Source: Talpa occidentalis (lineage: Eukaryota; Chordata; Mammalia; Eulipotyphla; Talpidae). From it: a stretch of 64,000 bases of DNA. The stretch is from NCBI RefSeq assembly GCF_014898055.3, contig NW_023600993.1, forward strand, positions 1,302,001 to 1,366,000, written 5' to 3'. Both the position numbers and the translations under genes were made by a program. The notes under the pieces were generated by a model that made no database searches, had not been told where the DNA came from, and was given only the letters and a program-made list of their open reading frames with translations. Positions 36,315-47,339 of the stretch are shown piece after piece (position 1 is the first letter of the stretch; the number at the start of each line of letters is the position of its first letter).

Positions 36315-36563
36315 GGGCCTCCCCAGCGGTGCAGCGGGCTGAGCACGGCCCTGTGAAGCTGTCCTCGGCCTCTGCAGCGCAGGTTCAATCCCGGCCGGCC
36401 AGGGAGATTTCCGCATGGCGCGCAGACCTCTCCTGTCTCCCCACTGCTCCCCTCAGCGGTGTGTTTCAGTCAGTCTGCCTGTTCTGCTCCCCGCTCTGTC
36501 TCTGGTGAGTCCTCGCACCTCTGGCCTGTACCCCAGCTCTTGTATGCATAAATAAATCTTAAA
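36315..36563 (+). mobile_element. tRNA-derived SINE, copy 5, full length, old
   Basis: Head GGGCCTCCCCAGCGGTGCAG with B box GGTTCAATCCC, body GCGCGCAGACCTCTCCTGTC, TCAGTCAGTCTGCCTGTTCTG, and a tail CATAAATAAATCTTAAATTG. Same 'TCAGTCAGTCTG' subgroup as copy 1. No clear target-site duplication. Confidence 0.9.
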
Positions 36564-39084
36564 TTGAGGAAATCGTCTGTGTCTTTTGATCATCACCTTT
36601 ATGTGTGTTAATGCGATAAAAACTGGCGGAGCCAGAAGCCATGCGTGCGGCTCCCTCGCGTCCCAGCTCTGAGTAACCTGCTGCTGCGCCTCTCAGGCCT
36701 GAGGCTGCACCTGCGCAAAAGAACGGGTGGAGCCCTAAGGGGCGTCCTAGCTCCCCTGCCCAAGACTTGATCATCCTCTGTCTTCTCTGACTTGCGCTCC
36801 CCGGCTCAGACCAGGCGTCAGTGTCTATGAACTCAGCTCCTTGCTTCAAGGGGCCGCGCTGCAGCGGGCTTGCTTATTGGGGGAGAGTAGCCGGGGCGGC
36901 CAATAGCGTAGGAACAAGCATGAAAGCCTGGCTCATCTCCCAGCGCGGTGCTCAGCCCTGAGACCCCCCAGGTGCGGCCGGCAGGGTTCGGCACGTTTTC
37001 AAGACGTGCTGGCAGCCGCCGGTCTCGTCTAATTTAATCAAAGAACTCAAAGAGAATTCTCTGGAAGAGCGTGGCTCTCCTCCTGAGCTGCTGGCCTCAG
37101 CGCCCGGCGGTGGCCGAGGGGCTGAGCATCACCACGAGCAGGCACCAGGGCTGCCTCGGGGACTGGCTGGGGGCGGGGGGCCGTCCCAGCTGGTGTGTTG
37201 GGTGCGCCCAGAGGCTCTGGTGCAGGGGGGTCACCTCCTACGTGTGGCTGCTCTTTCTTCCTATGGGATTTTTCGTGGGTAGAAATGCCTGCCCTGAGGG
37301 CATGTGACTTCCATGGCTGCCGCCCGCAGTAGGGCAACTTCCAGTGCACAGCTGCGTGGGCTTAGCAGTGCACAGCTATGTGGCCTCAGCAGCGCCTGGG
37401 CCGCGCCTCCAGGGCCCAGCGGGAGGCTGGCCAGGCTCTGTGGGCCGCGGGCCCGGCACATCCTCATATGGACCTCCCGGGGCAGAAGCCCCACGGGGGG
37501 CATGAAGGGGCCGCAGCCCTGCAGGGCCTGGTCCTGGGCCAGCGGCTGGGATGTGTGGCTGGGGTGCTCGGGGCACGCAGGGTCCTGACAGACTCCATGC
37601 TTCTTGTTCGTTCCACCCACCTTGTCTCCCCTTGTCTACTGTCCCGCTCCCTCAGAGAGGCATCCCCGCCGGGACGGGGCGTCCACCGCTGCCTTCTGTC
37701 TCCTCTAAAAAGCCAAGGCGCCTGTGCCTGTATAAAGGTGTAACTGCCCATCCGTAGGGCGAGCCGCGGCCGCGGGAGCAGCCGTGACCCCCTCACCAGG
37801 GGGAGGATCAAGAGCCGCAGCCCAGGTCTCCTCCCAACCCTGCGTGAAGAACCGTCTTTTTACTTCTGAAAACTCTTGATTTGTCCATCGCAGCGCGTGA
37901 GCGTGACCCCAGACTCTTGCTGCGGTTAGCATGACGTGCTTGTGTGTTTCGCACACCGTGCCCTTGCACGTGGCCAGCCACGTGGTGGGTAAACAAGCAA
38001 CAAAGCGTGTAACCAGCTGACGAGGGACCTGAAGAGACACAGGTGGGGGCCCTGGCCTGGAGAGGTGGACAGACGGGCACACGTGTGTGGGGTTGGTGCC
38101 ACCTTGCTGCCCTTTGAGAACAAGGAGGTTGGTGCCTCGGACCCCGCAGCCCAGCAAGATGCCCAGGCCAGCCTGCGCGGGCCGGGGCGGGGGGCTCTGA
38201 GGCCAGGTGTGGCGGGGGTGGGGAGAGGGTCCTTATTTCACAGGAAGGAGAGGCACCGCCGCTGGTCTGTAGCCCGGCCCCGGCTCCCAGCCGTCCTGGC
38301 TCTACTTCCACGTGATTGATAGGACACCGGGCCGGGAGCAGAGATGCGTGATCCTCTTAGCCACCGTGGCTTTTCCTCCTGCGTGACTTACGTGATTCCT
38401 AACAAAGAAGAAATAGCAAAACCAGGAAACTGCAAATGGCCTTCCTGGGGTGAGCCTCTGGGTCCCTGAGGAGGGATGGGCTCGCCATTCTCAAGAGCGG
38501 CGTCCACGCGCCGGGCCAGTCCCTTGGCTGCACGGTTTGCATCGTCTCTGAGACACTCGCGCGGGTGTCAGGAAACACGGTTGGACAACAAAACGGGCTC
38601 GTCCGCCTCGGCTGTGGTGTTTGCCGCGCTCTGCTGCGCAGCTGGGATGAGGTAGCCGCGTGCGGAGGCTGCGGCCTGGGTGGAGTGTGGTCTCTTCTAG
38701 CAGATTTCTTGGCTGTGCAGGTCCTCATCTGAACGTATGCGCTTCCACTCAGCTCTCTCCTCACTCAGTGTCGGCTGCGCCTCCATGTTGGTCATATACA
38801 CAGAGAAGAGGAGTAACAGCTGCTTGGGCGACACGCTTGCTGGATGTGGGGAAACATCCATTGGCTGAACCCCCGGCGGGGGACCCCGCTCTGGCTTCTC
38901 TCATATGTCTAGTGGCGGTTGAGCGACCGGTCCACGGAGACTGGCGTCCAGTGAGTGGCCTGACCGCGGCTGCCCGTGCAGTCGGGAGTCCCTGGCAGCG
39001 GAAACTCAGTGCTCCCCGCCACCTGTGCAGGGAGCTCCCGCAGCCCTTCCTGAGCTGCCCTCACAGTCGCCGCCAGTCGCCTGA
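36564..39084. other. GC-rich intron, nothing recognised
   Basis: No exon, RNA gene or named repeat. G-rich strings near 38175-38230 (GGGGCGGGGGG, GGCGGGGGTGGGGAGAGGG) could form quadruplexes. Confidence 0.4.
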
Positions 39085-39205
39085 GCTACCTGGAGACGGC
39101 CCTTCCGACAGATGAGAAAAGCGAGGCTCCGTAGAGCTCGCCCGCAGTAGGGCCGCTGGCAACCAGCACAGCTGAATAGAAGCTTGAGTCTGTGGCGCCT
39201 GAAAC
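39085..39205 (-). mobile_element. MIR fragment
   Basis: On plus, TTCCGACAGATGAGAAAAGC, GAGGCTCCGTAGAGCTCGCC and GGCAACCAGCACAGCTGAATAG follow the inverted MIR line 'attttacagatgaggaaactgaggctcagagag...'. Confidence 0.55.
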
Positions 39206-39900
39206 GATTAGATGTTGGTTATTGATTTTAAGTTTAGGTGGCGACAAATTTTTATTTGGCCTCAGAGACTTTTGGGGGTGTTTTTTATAAAATGAGGTAG
39301 GCCAGATGAAACTTCCTGAAGAACGTTCTGCCCCAAACCAGACCTCTACTTGCTGTAACTGTTTCAGCAAGGGAAGCACAGGGTTGTTGGAGTCCATCCA
39401 CCCGCTACTAGACTGAAAGGCGGGAGCCCGTCAGCAGGTATCCCCTGAAAATGGAGCCACCATTATTAGCACCATCTGCAGCCTCCACACGTGCTGGTTT
39501 GTTTCCTGGGATGCCCCAGTCAGTTCTAAGCAAGTTGCACTTGTATTTATATAAAGTCATATATTCCAGTAAATATTGCGGCCTGGCAAGAATTGCATTA
39601 TTTTTATATAAATAGATGTTTTCAGACAGTCTCATTATTTGTGTATTTCAATATAGTCCCTGGAAGACCTGGACTGATTTTGGAACAGAGGGCATGTAAA
39701 TTGGGCTGCCTGAAAATCTACTGGCACATATTCAAGATAAATTTTCACAAGCAGGAGATTATTTGGGGAGCATAATGTATCATTTTGCTTACACAGTCAA
39801 CAGTTCTTCATCTGGTGTTTCATCAGAGAGCTACATTTTATTGGCGGAATGTTGAACAGGGTTCCTGAGGAATTGTTTCTTCTGACAATGTGAAGCATGG
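39206..39900. promoter_or_regulatory. AT-rich block, possibly conserved
   Basis: Nearly 700 AT-rich bases (TTATTGATTTTAAG, TTTTTATATAAATAG, TTCAATATAG) with no repeat family that I recognise. It may be one or more old conserved elements or an unrecognised LINE. Confidence 0.25.
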
Positions 39901-40079
39901 CTGATCAAGAGCCCTCAGGCCCGTTCTGCGCTCGAGGGGCCCACTTAGCTCTCACTTCGTGCAAGGTCGTGCTCCTCGTAAGTGGCTGTTCTGGTAGAGG
40001 ATTGTCTGCCAGGAGTGCTGGGCTGGCCAGGATATAACTGGATGGCGTTTGGAGAGTTCAGGATCAACAGATCAGAAGT

Positions 40080-40151
40080 TTGTGTGTGTGTGTGTGCGCA
40101 TGTGCGTGTGTGTATGTGCACACATGTGCACGCATGTGTACGCACGTGCGT
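40080..40151. repeat. TG/CATG microsatellite, alternating purine-pyrimidine
   Basis: GTGTGTGTGTGTGTGCGCATGTGC and continuing units alternate purine and pyrimidine over about 70 bases and include CACATGTGCACGCATGTG. Such tracts favour Z-DNA. Confidence 0.85.
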
Positions 40152-41225
40152 ATTTCTGTGCCGCTGACTGATGCCTTTTTTTCCCTTCATCATTTCTATA
40201 TAAATGCAGTAAACTGTGTGTCCTTCGCACCTGTGCTCATACCTGCCCACGGGAACCATTGAGATCTGGCCACGCGTAGAAGAGCACACGTTACAGAAGG
40301 AATGCCCCTCCCCTTCCTTGCATGCCCGCTGGCGTGGGCGGCTGGCCAGCAATCCCCGTGGCGGGCAGCGTGGGAGGGGCGCGGGTGGGGGGCTGAGCCA
40401 GCCCTCTGGGCGTGTCTTCCGAGTGCATCGGTGGGTTTTACCAGCTCCTTCAGCTCGGCGCCGGCCCTTGCACGATGTGCTAAGTGTTCTTTCTGCTTGT
40501 ACCAGTTACCAAACAGCTTGCGCTGAAACGAGTTGAGCATTTTCAGGACGGCGTTATCCAGGCGTGACGGCAGACGCAGGCTAAGTCTTCCTTTATCTTG
40601 TAGACTTCAGAACAGGTCTGCAGCGCCGGACGCGAGGGGCTGGGAGGAGGGTTTCATCGGAAACTTATGTGGTTGAGAGTTAGTAGGGAGAAGAGGGCGT
40701 CCCGGCCCCCCACCGCCCCTGAGAGTTGTGAGAGCCCACAGCTGGGCTGTGCCCGGCACAGAGCCCTCCACGCAAGCTTCCACTCTGTCCTTGAAGGTCG
40801 GCAGGCCCCAGCCACAGGTGGGCTCTTCCCGGGGGTGCTGCCGCGGAGACCCCAGGGCATTCCGAGTCCCCCACGCAGCCCGAGCTCTGGTAGAGCCCGG
40901 GCAAGTCAGGCTCTGAAGGCACAAACCGCACATGACCCCAGCAGCGCGGCCTCGCACCAACCCACTCAGCTGGGGTCCTCGCTGGGGTCCTCCCTGAGGT
41001 GGCAGAGCAGGCCCTGGTGTGGGCGCTGTCCCCACGCGGGCACACGGAGGGAGATAAGGGTCCATTCTCTGGGATTTGTGGCTCAACAGGTTCCCTCAAA
41101 CTGTGACTAGTGGGCACAGCCCTCCCTGTGTAAGGGTGTTTTCACAAGGAGACACTTTCTTCTGACTAAAAGCAATTTCTAAGCTGAGGGACCTCCCATC
41201 TCTGCAACAGATACATTATTCATAG
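40152..41225. other. GC-rich intron, nothing recognised
   Basis: No exon or repeat that I can name, apart from a twice-repeated CTGGGGTCCTC near 40970-40992. Confidence 0.35.
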
Positions 41226-41300
41226 TACTCAGCAGCATTTATCAAGTAATTTCTGTGGGCCCAGCGGGGGGCTAAGTGTTCGGCAGGCAGTAGTCCGTCT
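41226..41300 (-). mobile_element. Possible MIR fragment
   Basis: On plus, GCATTTATCAAGTAATTTCT and GGGGGGCTAAGTGTTCGG resemble the inverted MIR run 'gcatttattgagcgcttactatgtgccaggcactgtgctaagcgctt'. Confidence 0.45.
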
Positions 41301-42235
41301 TCAACTTTAAAATGGGTCAGCCGGTGGCCGTTCCAGAAATTCCGCGGACCCGAAGGCACCAGGCCTGGAGATCTGGATTGCGAGCAGACTGAGCCTGGCT
41401 GACCCCCCAGCACCCCAGTTCAAGCCTGGGCCTTCAGCACAGGCCGCCCAGGAGCAGCATCTCCTCGGGTCTCCCTGGAGGATTTGTTCATCAGGCTGGC
41501 AGCCCCCTCTGTCCCTCTCAGAGGCCGGAGGCTCAGCTGAGCCCTGGTCAGCCGCCCTTGCCGCCCTACACCTGAGGATCCCGTTAGCCATGACGAAGAA
41601 GGTGTCGAGTCGAAGTGACTTCTCAGGGTCTCGCAGCTGGCAAAGGCAGGAGGCGCTAAAAGCTGGTCTGCCCGACTCTGGAATCTGGGCTGTTGGCCCC
41701 ACAGCCCCGCCATCTTGGACCCCCTCACACCAGGTGCGCCACCTTTATTCTGCTGCGTCTTCTCCATGCTTTCGGTTTGTTTAGACCAAGCCCTCTTTGG
41801 AGGGACCAAGAGGCTGGTGTGTGCCTAGCCCGTGTGTGGTGTTCCCGCACAGGTTGGGGTCCCCAGGGGCCCCGACTTCCACAGCCGCACCTGGGCCAGG
41901 CCTTCTCTCATGGGCGGGTTTGTGCTGTTTGTCGAAGTTCTCTTGGCTCAAAGTTTGCAAAGAGACTCCCCAGCTAGTCAGTCAAAGAAAACCATCCCTC
42001 CCTCGGAGGGAGTTACATCAGCATTATTCACTGTTGCATTAGAGAGTGTATTTTTGTCAATTCTCCAGTAGAGCCTGGTTCCTGAGGGGCTCGGTGGGGA
42101 GGCAGTGTTGCTGGCAGAATCCCCAGGAGGCAGCGGCCAGGCTTAGGCAGCCTTCTTTGCTGAGCTGCGGAGATCTCTGCTCCTTCAGTGCCGCAGAGGA
42201 GGATCCTTGATTTGGGGCGCTCCCCACCTCTATTT
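41301..42235. other. Mixed intron, nothing recognised
   Basis: No exon, RNA gene or named repeat visible. Confidence 0.35.
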
Positions 42236-42497
42236 TATTTTTTTAAAGATTTATTTATGCCTATAAGAGCTGGGGTGCAGACCAGAGGTGCGGGGGGTGA
42301 GTGGACTCCCCAGAAGCAGAGTGGGGAGCAGAACAGGTGGATCCACTGAGATCCGCTGCTGAGGGGAGCAGCGGGGAGACCTGAGAGGTCTGCGGTGCCC
42401 TGTGGGTAGTTCCCTGGCCGGAGATCAAACTCAGGCTGCAGTGGCTGCTGATAGCTTCATAGTGCTGTGCTTAACCCCTGCGCCACCAGGAGGCCCC
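42236..42497 (-). mobile_element. tRNA-derived SINE, copy 6, full length, old
   Basis: On plus: T-rich start, AAGATTTATTTATGCCTATAAG, GGGGAGCAGAACAGG, GCTGCTGAGGGGAGCAGCGG, the reversed B box GAGATCAAACTC, and CTGCGCCACCAGGAGGCCCC at the head. No obvious target-site duplication. Confidence 0.9.
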
Positions 42498-42949
42498 TGA
42501 CTGTGTTTCTTAACACTGAAAACAAGCCCCATGAACTCCTAGCCAGTGCTGCGGGATCTCCAGCGTAGAAAAGCCATCCCCAGTTGTCAGTCTCTGGTGA
42601 CATCACGCCAGGCCGCTTTGTGAGCCCTCCCCGGGGACGGTGGCAGGTGACCAAGGCTGCACCGACGCAGCCCTCTGGAAAGTAATTCTGACGCGCGGCT
42701 GATCCCAGCGAGCATCTGAATAAAACAATTAGGTAAATAGGATGAACATGAAATCTTAGGCGTGGTAGCTTCTAGAAACTGAGCCTAGAAACTTCTGATT
42801 AGCGACTTATACTTCATGTCATACAGCTTAAAGGCATTTTCCATTCCTGTTTTTGAAACGAAAGGGGGTGCCTTGGAGAGTTCTGGGGGTCAGAGACCCT
42901 GAGGTCCCCACAGTCCATGCCCAGCTGGCCGTCTGTGCCCGGGCCACGT

Positions 42950-43480
42950 GCGTCCCTGTGCCGCGGCTCCTGCGGGTTCCAGAGAGAAGGGTGACACCTG
43001 CCCGCCTGTGAAGCCCCCGCCCCCCACAGCGCCCGGCGGACGGGGTAGGAAGCCTGCGCGGGGCTGCTCTTCCCTCGTCTCTGGGCCCCCAACCTTCCCT
43101 CTCCGCACCGCCGGCTGCTGTTGCTGTTCTTGCGAGGAGACAGATGTTCGCCCCCCACTGCCCTGCGCTCTGCGTCCTTGGTGGGGGCGGGCACGGGGGA
43201 CTCCACACAGCTGCGCAGACCCTCTTTCGGGAGCTCGCCTTCTGACCACCGACCCCCCGGGCCCACGCTCACTAGAGCCACGACGGGGGCCTCAGGCCAC
43301 GCGATCCCAGAGGTGGCTCCGTTCCCCCGGGCACTGCCGTCGCCCACAGCCGCCCTCGCAGGCCTCTCCAGGCCCTGCCGCCACGCTGGGTGGGGCTGTT
43401 CCAGTACCGGGCGAGCCTGTGGCCACCTGTCCTCCCTGGCCCTGGGCGCAGGGCTCCGACTTCGCCGTGCATGGGCGGGC
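42950..43480. promoter_or_regulatory. CpG- and C-rich block, weak CpG-island candidate
   Basis: Elevated CpG with long C-rich strings. The open frames on both strands here overlap and carry no domain. Less CpG-dense than 44300-44900. Confidence 0.25.
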
Positions 43481-43721
43481 GGGTGTGTGAGTGCGGGCAC
43501 AGACCCTTAGTCCCACCTGTCCACGAAGCACCTGTCCACTCAGAGACAGAGCAGCCGGCTCCCAGCACAAAGGGCCACGTCCGCTGCTCCCAGGACAGGG
43601 AGCAGGAGCTGCAGGCACCCGCTAGCCACCTGCCACAACGTGGCGTCAAGTGGAAATAGAACATTCCCAAATAATCCAGAAACGTGACGCTATCGACGTG
43701 CACTTTAGAAATACAAACACT

Positions 43722-44001
43722 CAGGGCCTCCCTGGTGGCACAGTGGTAGAGCGCTGGGTTGTGAAGCTGCCCGCAGCCTCCGCAGCGCCAGTTCAATCCC
43801 CGGCCACCAGATGAGAGTCCCACATGGCGCGCAGACCTCTCCTGCCGCCCGCTGCTCCCCTCAGCAGTGTCCTTCGGTCCTTCTGCCTGCTCTGCTCCCC
43901 GCTCTGGCTCTGGTGAATCCTCTCACCCTCCCGCGCTTCTGACTGTACCCAGTGCTTGTATAAATAAATAAATAAATCTTTAAAATAAAAAAAGAAAAAA
44001 A
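43722..44001 (+). mobile_element. tRNA-derived SINE, copy 7, young and full length
   Basis: GGGCCTCCCTGGTGGCACAG (A-box region), B box GTTCAATCCC, body GCGCGCAGACCTCTCCTGCC, CTCAGCAGTGTCCTTCGGTC, and a tail of TAAA repeats ending in A-rich sequence. Target-site duplications AGAAATACAAACACT (43707-43721) and AGAAATACACAAACACT (44002-44018) differ by a 2-base CA insertion. Same subgroup as copy 4. Confidence 0.93.
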
Positions 44002-44299
44002 AGAAATACACAAACACTAAAACATGGCTCACGGGGGCGTAAGGCGTAAAACACACGTGGCCATGATGCCATGATGTGCACGCGTCCCTGAAGCCCTGTG
44101 GAAACAACAGCAAGCAGGGGGAGCGGCAGCCTTAGCTGAATCTCATTTTAAAATGCTCATGTTTTTCAGACGAGAGGTGGATGGCGGAGGGTTGTCTGTT
44201 AGGTCTGGCTCTGGGTCATGGGCGTCCTGGAAACGCAGGCCCCTTCTGAGGGGTAGAAGCACTTCGTAATGGAAAGTCTTCAGTGACAGAAAACCTTAA

Positions 44300-44900
44300 G
44301 TCTCTCCGCAGCTGTCGTGCCGACACCCCGGCTCCTCCGCCCGGCTGTGCTCTCGGCCCCCTGAGCCTCCGGGACGTGCGTGGCCGAGGCGGGGGGAGCT
44401 GTTCCGTGCCTAAGGTGGCGGCTGCCCCCGTCACGGGCGTGACTGTGAAATCCAGCCGCGGGCCCGATCCCCGCGGCTGCGGGGCCTGGGTGTTGTCCGG
44501 ACGCCTGGATGGCCCAAGGCGGGGAGGACGACGTCAGACGCGCACCTGTGCGGTGCGTGGGCCCGAGGCGCCGAGCGGAGGACGGCGGGACCCTGTGTCT
44601 CGGCCTGGGCAGCGAGCCATCACTCCGGGCGCAGGTAGCGCCGGTCATCCCAGCCCTGCACCCTGAGCGTGGGGAGAGGGCGGCGGGAAGCACCCCCGCC
44701 TGCCCCCCACCTTGGCCCCTCGGGGTGGGAGGGGCTGGGGCTGCAAGAATCTCCGGTCCTGCTCTCTGTCCGCTGTCTGAGGCTCCAGAGTCCTCGCCAG
44801 GAGCCAAGACTCCGCGTCGGTCGCGGCCCTCGCTGGGGTGTCTCTGCGCTCGGTAGGGAAGATCACGAGCGCGCGCGCCGAAGGGCGTCCGCACGCACAG
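44300..44900. promoter_or_regulatory. Dense CpG island within the first coding intron
   Basis: The densest CpG in the window: by hand count about 17 CpG in 44521-44640. It contains GCCGCGGGCCCG-type strings and a CRE-like GACGTCAG near 44529-44536. An unbroken 334-residue minus-strand frame across 44280-45284 also runs straight through a SINE, so it is composition and not a gene. An intronic island of this kind may be an alternative or antisense promoter; no transcript can be shown from sequence alone. Confidence 0.5.
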
Positions 44901-45146
44901 CAAGCCAGCTCGGGTGCCTTCAGAGCTCGGGGCAGCACGCAGGACGCCAGGGCCAGACCTCGGCGTATCTCTGAATATATTAGAAACGGGATCGCAGGCG
45001 AGGGCTGTTCCGCACCTCGCGCCTCCTGGAGAGAACACGCAGGCAGGGTGGCGGGCTGCGCGCGCCCCTGTGCCGCAGCTGTGCCGTGTGGCACGTGGGT
45101 CTGTATTGGAAGCAAGTGTTTCGCCTTTAAAAATCTTTGATTTTTT

Positions 45147-45250
45147 GGGGGGGCCTCCCCTGGTGGCGCAGCGGTTGAGCGCTGGGCTGTGAGGCTGCCC
45201 GCAGCGTCTGCAGCTCTGGTTCGTTCCCCGGCCACCGGCGAGGGTCCCAC

Positions 45251-45277
<27 letters not shown>
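45147..45277 (+). mobile_element. tRNA-derived SINE, copy 8: head only, then 27 A
   Basis: A GGCCTCCCCTGGTGGCGCAG head with A box and B-box region TGGTTCGTTCCCC, running to GAGGGTCCCAC (45250), where copy 7 has its body. Here the body is missing and 27 consecutive A follow (45251-45277). An imperfect pair, AAAAATCTTTGATTTTT (45130-45146) and AAAAACCTTCACTTTTT (45273-45289), may be a diverged target-site duplication. Confidence 0.8.
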
Positions 45278-45281
<4 letters not shown>

Positions 45282-45289
45282 CACTTTTT

Positions 45290-47130
45290 CAGTTTTAAAA
45301 TAAATTCCCTCCCTGGCTCGCTTGGCCGCCTGCTACCTCAGAGCCGGTCGCCTGTCTGCTCAGGGCACTCTGTTCCGTCCAGAAAGGGCACTGCTTTCCG
45401 ACCACGCTTGCTTTTTATCCTAATTTTGAATATCTTCACCCAAAGATTTCTGCTGCTCCTTGTACTTGAGACAATGTCGCCCTGATTTCTGTCCCTAGAC
45501 CTGGCTCCGGGCTGTCCCCAGGCGGGCGCCTGTGTCTCTGGCTAAAGACGCATGTTGACGAGTCGGACTCGGGGGCCAGGCTTTCTACGCCCCTCCCCAG
45601 CCGCCTGCTGCTGTGCCACGCTGCGCCTGCTCCTTTCCTCTGTCTGTCTGTCTGTCTCCTTCCTAACACACACCTGCCAGGGACACAGGGTTTGTCGTCT
45701 GCAGGCTTCATCCACCCTGGGCACTGCCTGGCACCACTTTTATTGTGCTGAGTCTGTGTAGACGCCAGCCGCAGCCTCTGAAGCTGCTGTTGTGGGAAGG
45801 CAGAGGCCGGAAAGCCCGCTGTGCCCTCACCCGGGGTTAACTTGACACTGAGCATGTTGAGTATTTCCCATGAGGCCATTCTGGATCCCCTTCCTGTGTC
45901 CAGCAGGACGGGGTGAGCTTGAACCCCCAAATCATGTACAGTGATGCAAGCCAGTGTCCCCTCAACAGAATGTAATGTTTTTAAGTAGTTCAGTAGTTCT
46001 GATTACAGGAGACTGAGCAGGACGCCGCTCTCGCAACTGACCTGCCCTGTCCCCCGCACCACCCCACCCCGGGCACCCGATATCTGCACCATTTGTAATG
46101 GTTTCTAACATCAGACGCGCACTTTCGAGCCTGTCAAACCCGGAGTGACAGGAGCTGCCGGGGCCCAGTTATATTTGGTCTCCACAGGGCCAGAGTCCTC
46201 TAAAGCCTTGTCCACGGAGATTCATATTCAGTGTGCCCAGTGGGTGACTTTGCCGTGGGCCTGGGAATCTGCTTTCCGACCTACTGTAACCAGAAATACT
46301 GGTTCTCGGACCAGCTCACAGGGCTGCTTTCCTGGCCGCTTTGAAGGAGCCGCATGCCACATACTAAAACTGGAGTCACCAAAGAGGGGGCTGTTATGGC
46401 TGAGAGGGTTCTGGGGCGGGGGGGCGATACTGCTGTCATCCAGGTAGAGCGATGCAGATAAAAGCTATTTTCCAGCTAATTTGAATTAGGAGTTTCACAT
46501 GATAAGCTGTATTTCTTATTTCTTACTCTTAAAGAAATTGCCATGTGCTACACGGTGTCTTTATTGCGAATAAAAATAGGGGCGTGTACGAGAGAGAAGC
46601 ATTTCCGATTGTCGGGACCAGCTGTGCAGGTTCACCCTGAGCACTAAGGATGAGAGAAGGAGCAGTTCCCCCACTGTTCACCCCGCACCTGCCCCTGCCG
46701 GCCGTGGGCGAGCGTCCTGCACACCAGGGTGAGGGCAGCCCTGAAGCAGCGCCCTGGGCAAGGCGGGCAGGGCGGGCCGTTGTCAGCTGTGCTGGGCGTG
46801 GGGGGTGTGGGGGGCGTGGGGCCTTAGCTGAAGCTCCGGGGCAGGTGGAGGGACTGCTTGCTGGGTGGGGGGGCGGCCTTTCTGGGGGAAGGCGGCCGGC
46901 AGAATTCCAAGCTTTGGGTCTCCCGGCTCAGGTGCCTGCCCACCGTACCCGTGGAGACGCCCAGCAGAGCCCCGGGGAAACTGGGCGTCCCGGGGTGCGG
47001 TGTTGGGAGCAGCAGAGAAGCAGCCAAACTGTTGCTTTAATAAATTGCAAGGAACCTTCTGAAGTGTGATTTAGATTGTGATTTAACTTTAAATTGACGG
47101 GGCTTATGTACTGAAACATTGGCCTTGGAT
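45290..47130. other. Intron, nothing recognised
   Basis: No exon or named repeat apart from a CTGT run near 45642-45656 and G-runs at 46794-46821. 46440-46600 is mildly AT-rich. Confidence 0.35.
46794..46821 (+). repeat. G-rich quadruplex-type run
   Basis: GGGCGTGGGGGGTGTGGGGGG followed by CGTGGGG: four G-tracts with short loops. Confidence 0.7.
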
Positions 47131-47132
47131 AT

Positions 47133-47184
47133 TTGTTAAGAAATTGTTGAGAAATTGATTGTTAAGAAATTGTTGAGAAATTGA
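47133..47184. repeat. 26-bp tandem repeat, two perfect units and a partial
   Basis: TTGTTAAGAAATTGTTGAGA followed by AATTGA repeats exactly with period 26, and a third partial GTTGAGAAATGG follows. The unit itself is two diverged copies of a 10- to 13-base GTTRAGAAATT motif. Confidence 0.85.
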
Positions 47185-47339
47185 TTGTTGAGAAATGGAT
47201 GGCTCGTGACGAGCTTCCCAAGTTCCCAAAAAGACAAAGGACGTTTTGTGGGATCAGCTTTGGGTCGCTTTGAGACCTTGTTTTTTTTTATACGTTACTG
47301 TTCGGGATCAGCAATACAAATTCTCCGCTATGGCTTCGT

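Noticed and set aside
36564..36850. Possible processed pseudogene after the SINE at 36315
   Set aside because: A 96-residue minus-strand frame exists but no known protein is recognised, and there is no poly(A) or duplication of its own.
44280..45284. Open frame of 334 residues on minus, the longest in the window
   Set aside because: It runs through the head and poly(A) of a SINE (giving a run of Phe) and then a CpG island; no domain, no conserved start, Arg/Pro/Ala-rich composition typical of GC-rich noise.
47133..47200. CRISPR-like repeat array
   Set aside because: Units are contiguous with no unique spacers, and the host is a mammal; it is a simple tandem repeat.
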